Translations under genes and position numbers: made by a program
Source of the DNA: Thermoplasmata archaeon
GTDB lineage: Archaea; Thermoplasmatota; Thermoplasmata; Lutacidiplasmatales; UBA184
Length of the DNA: 7,876 nt
Direction of reading: 5' to 3'
Assembly: GCA_022750355.1 (NCBI GenBank)
Contig: JAKIVW010000087.1
Location: 1-7,876, forward strand
Part shown: positions 6,895 to 7,876 of the stretch, piece after piece
Position numbering within the stretch: position 1 is the stretch's first letter
Layout: every line of letters starts with the position of its first letter
Notes under the pieces: model-generated
Seen by the model: the letters and a program-made list of their open reading frames with translations, nothing else
The model's database searches: none
What the model was told of the DNA's origin: nothing

Positions 6895-7344
6895 CTACCG
6901 GGTCGAAGGGGCCGGCTTGGCGGCCCCCGCCGAGGGCGGGGGGGTCGGGGGACCGTCCTGGATCCGCTTGGCGAGCGCGGCCACCAATCCGGCGCCGGCG
7001 CCCATCGCGAGCAATCCGAAGAGAAGCATATCGTCGGAACTCCCCATGGCCGTGGGAGTCCGCGGAGCCGGGGTGGCGCTGGGAGTACTGGCCCCGGTCA
7101 TACCCCGGGTCCGGCTGGCGGCCATGAGTGCTTGGCGTCCGGCCTCGGAACGTTGCAGCATACCCTGCATCAGACCGAACAACTCCGTCGCCTCCTCCAT
7201 CGTCACCTGACGCGACCGAAGCCGGCTCACGAGGTAGGAGTACCGGGCGTTCGGGTTCGCCACACCGCCCGTGGACGGCGGCGGGGACGTAGGGTTGTTC
7301 GGATCCCACATGGAGCTGGACGATGGCCTACGGCCGGGCTTCAT
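6895..7344 (-). CDS. Small C-terminally membrane-anchored protein in the mre11-rad50 operon
   Basis: I do not recognise this 149-residue protein. It has a Pro/Ser/Asn-rich N-terminus (1-35), a predicted helical segment with charged and hydrophobic residues (about 36-79, SYLVSRLRSRQVTMEEATEL onward), a Thr/Ala/Pro linker (80-103), one hydrophobic segment likely to cross the membrane (MLLFGLLAMGAGAGLVAALA, 106-125) followed by KR, and a Pro/Ala tail. No signal peptide is visible. By the positive-inside rule the KR tail would be cytoplasmic, but this is weak. It is first in the operon, 10 nt before mre11, so a link to Mre11-Rad50 is possible but inferred only from position. The ATG at 7344 is the longest reading; a second ATG at 7311 (MWDPNNP) is equally plausible, since AT-rich promoter-like stretches lie at about 7341-7363. 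Neither has a Shine-Dalgarno. Confidence 0.7.
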   Translation of the reverse strand: MKPGRRPSSSSMWDPNNPTSPPPSTGGVANPNARYSYLVSRLRSRQVTMEEATELFGLMQGMLQRSEAGRQALMAASRTRGMTGASTPSATPAPRTPTAMGSSDDMLLFGLLAMGAGAGLVAALAKRIQDGPPTPPPSAGAAKPAPSTR

Positions 7345-7414
7345 TTGAAGGGGATGGACAATTCACCGCTCCGCGGTCCGAGGGGTTATAGCAGGCCCCG
7401 ACCTGAACGCGCCG
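7345..7414. promoter_or_regulatory. Divergent promoter region between the mre11 operon and the 7415 gene
   Basis: These 70 nt separate the start codons of two divergent transcription units. The + side has a clear TATA box at 7386-7390. On the - side only weak AT-rich stretches occur (GAATTG about 7363-7358, TTCAAATG about 7349-7342), which would place transcription starts downstream of ATG 7344 and favour ATG 7311. Shared regulation of the two units is possible. Confidence 0.45.
7386..7390 (+). promoter_or_regulatory. Archaeal TATA box (TTATA), leaderless promoter
   Basis: TTATA stands out in a GC-rich background, and its centre is 27 nt before ATG 7415. Archaeal TATA boxes lie about 25-27 nt before the transcription start, so transcription would begin at or next to the ATG. 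The gene lacks any Shine-Dalgarno, as expected for a leaderless mRNA. Purines (GAGGGG) just upstream could serve as a TFB-recognition element. Confidence 0.6.
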
Positions 7415-7786
7415 ATGAGTCCTCCCGCCGAAACCACTACCCCCGAAACACCCGACAAGGACCGTCATGTCCACGTTCGAATGGCCGACGAACGGACCTC
7501 GATCTACGACCTGATCACCGAGTACCTGGAGGCCGCGGGGAAGGCGCCGGACTGGTTCTGGAGGACCGCAGGACGGCTCGAAGGTACCGAGCCCGACAAC
7601 CTGGAAGACCTGCTGGCGAACGCGTTCGAGGCAGGCGCGTTCATCGCCCACGACCATCCGGACGACGTCGAGTTCAAGTGGGTCACCGAAGAAGAGTGCG
7701 AGCGCGAGCGGCGACGCGAAGAACGCGGAGAGCAGCAGCGCGAAGCCGCGAAAAAGGACCGGACGAGCCTCAGCCACTACGCCTGA
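7415..7786 (+). CDS. Hypothetical small charged protein
   Basis: I do not recognise this 123-residue protein. After a Thr/Pro-rich start (1-14) comes a compact region (about 17-90) with features of a folded domain: HVHVRMADERTS, YDLITEYLEAAG, DWFWRTAGRLEG and an acidic helix-like run LEDLLANAFEAGAFIAHDHP. The last 33 residues are a highly charged helix of Glu, Arg, Lys and Gln, possibly a coiled coil or nucleic-acid or protein contact tail. There is no cysteine cluster, signal peptide or membrane segment. Support as a gene comes from an intact frame with normal third-position G/C preference, an ATG start with a well-placed TATA box, and no competing frame. It is divergent from the mre11 operon; no function can be assigned. 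Confidence 0.75.
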   Translation: MSPPAETTTPETPDKDRHVHVRMADERTSIYDLITEYLEAAGKAPDWFWRTAGRLEGTEPDNLEDLLANAFEAGAFIAHDHPDDVEFKWVTEEECERERRREERGEQQREAAKKDRTSLSHYA

Positions 7787-7876
7787 CGGATCCGTTCCCC
7801 GACGCCCGACCTGCTCTCATCCGAGAGGAGGACGGCGGGAGTGGCCGAATTCAGAACCGCGTCAGTCTTTCTTCTT
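7787..7876 (+). terminator. 3' flank with a T-rich run, possible archaeal terminator
   Basis: The 90 nt after the last gene hold no gene I can support. A T-rich run at 7866-7876 (TCTTTCTTCTT) could be an archaeal oligo-T terminator for the 7415 gene, cut by the window edge. The same bases on the - strand read KKKD then TGA (7876-7862), so they could instead be the end of a convergent gene lying beyond the window. Confidence 0.3.

Noticed and set aside
3962..7127. Long + strand open frames (3962-6265 and 5565-7127) opposite rad50 and mre11.
   Set aside because: They are antisense shadows caused by high GC. The - strand frames carry all the conserved Rad50 and Mre11 motifs.
7832..7876. tRNA-like start (GGGAGTGGCCGA) near the right edge.
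   Set aside because: It resembles a Ser/Leu tRNA 5' end, but the D-loop lacks GG, the D-stem does not pair well and no anticodon arm follows before the window ends.

Overview
The window is a gene-dense, GC-rich stretch of about 7.9 kb. It most likely comes from an archaeon, plausibly a GC-rich Thermoplasmatota-type euryarchaeon, though the lineage is inference. Four things point that way: an mre11-then-rad50 operon with archaeal-looking proteins; a TTATA box centred 27 bases upstream of an ATG with no Shine-Dalgarno sequence (a typical archaeal leaderless promoter); the GSHD variant of an Mre11 metal motif; and strong G/C preference at third codon positions. I see no rRNA, tRNA, CRISPR array, insertion sequence or phage gene.

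Left block, + strand (1-1732): the last codons of a possible upstream gene, a strong Shine-Dalgarno with a 17-codon open frame, a 2[4Fe-4S] ferredoxin, and a radical SAM protein with an N-terminal B12-binding-like domain. The ferredoxin stop overlaps the radical SAM start by 8 nt, so the two are probably co-translated, with the ferredoxin a natural candidate electron donor. A 222-nt gap follows, then an aldo/keto reductase (1955-3061, +).

Right block, - strand (7344 down to 3054): three closely spaced genes, namely a small protein with one C-terminal membrane segment, then Mre11, then Rad50. Spacers are 10 nt each, and the Rad50 Shine-Dalgarno overlaps the mre11 stop. Mre11/Rad50 is the double-strand-break processing complex. 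The membrane protein is an unrecognised operon partner. The rad50 tail converges on the aldo/keto reductase and overlaps it by 8 nt.

The rad50 gene is broken as read. Two frame changes, both one extra base (or two missing), lie near 3560 and 3177-3195. They separate the N-terminal ATPase half and zinc hook from the signature/Walker B segment, and that from the last residues. The usual H-loop histidine is not visible. This is either a decaying or rewired rad50 or a local assembly problem.

At the right end a divergent + strand gene (7415-7786) encodes a small, highly charged protein of unknown function. Its leaderless promoter sits in the 70-nt region shared with the mre11 operon.
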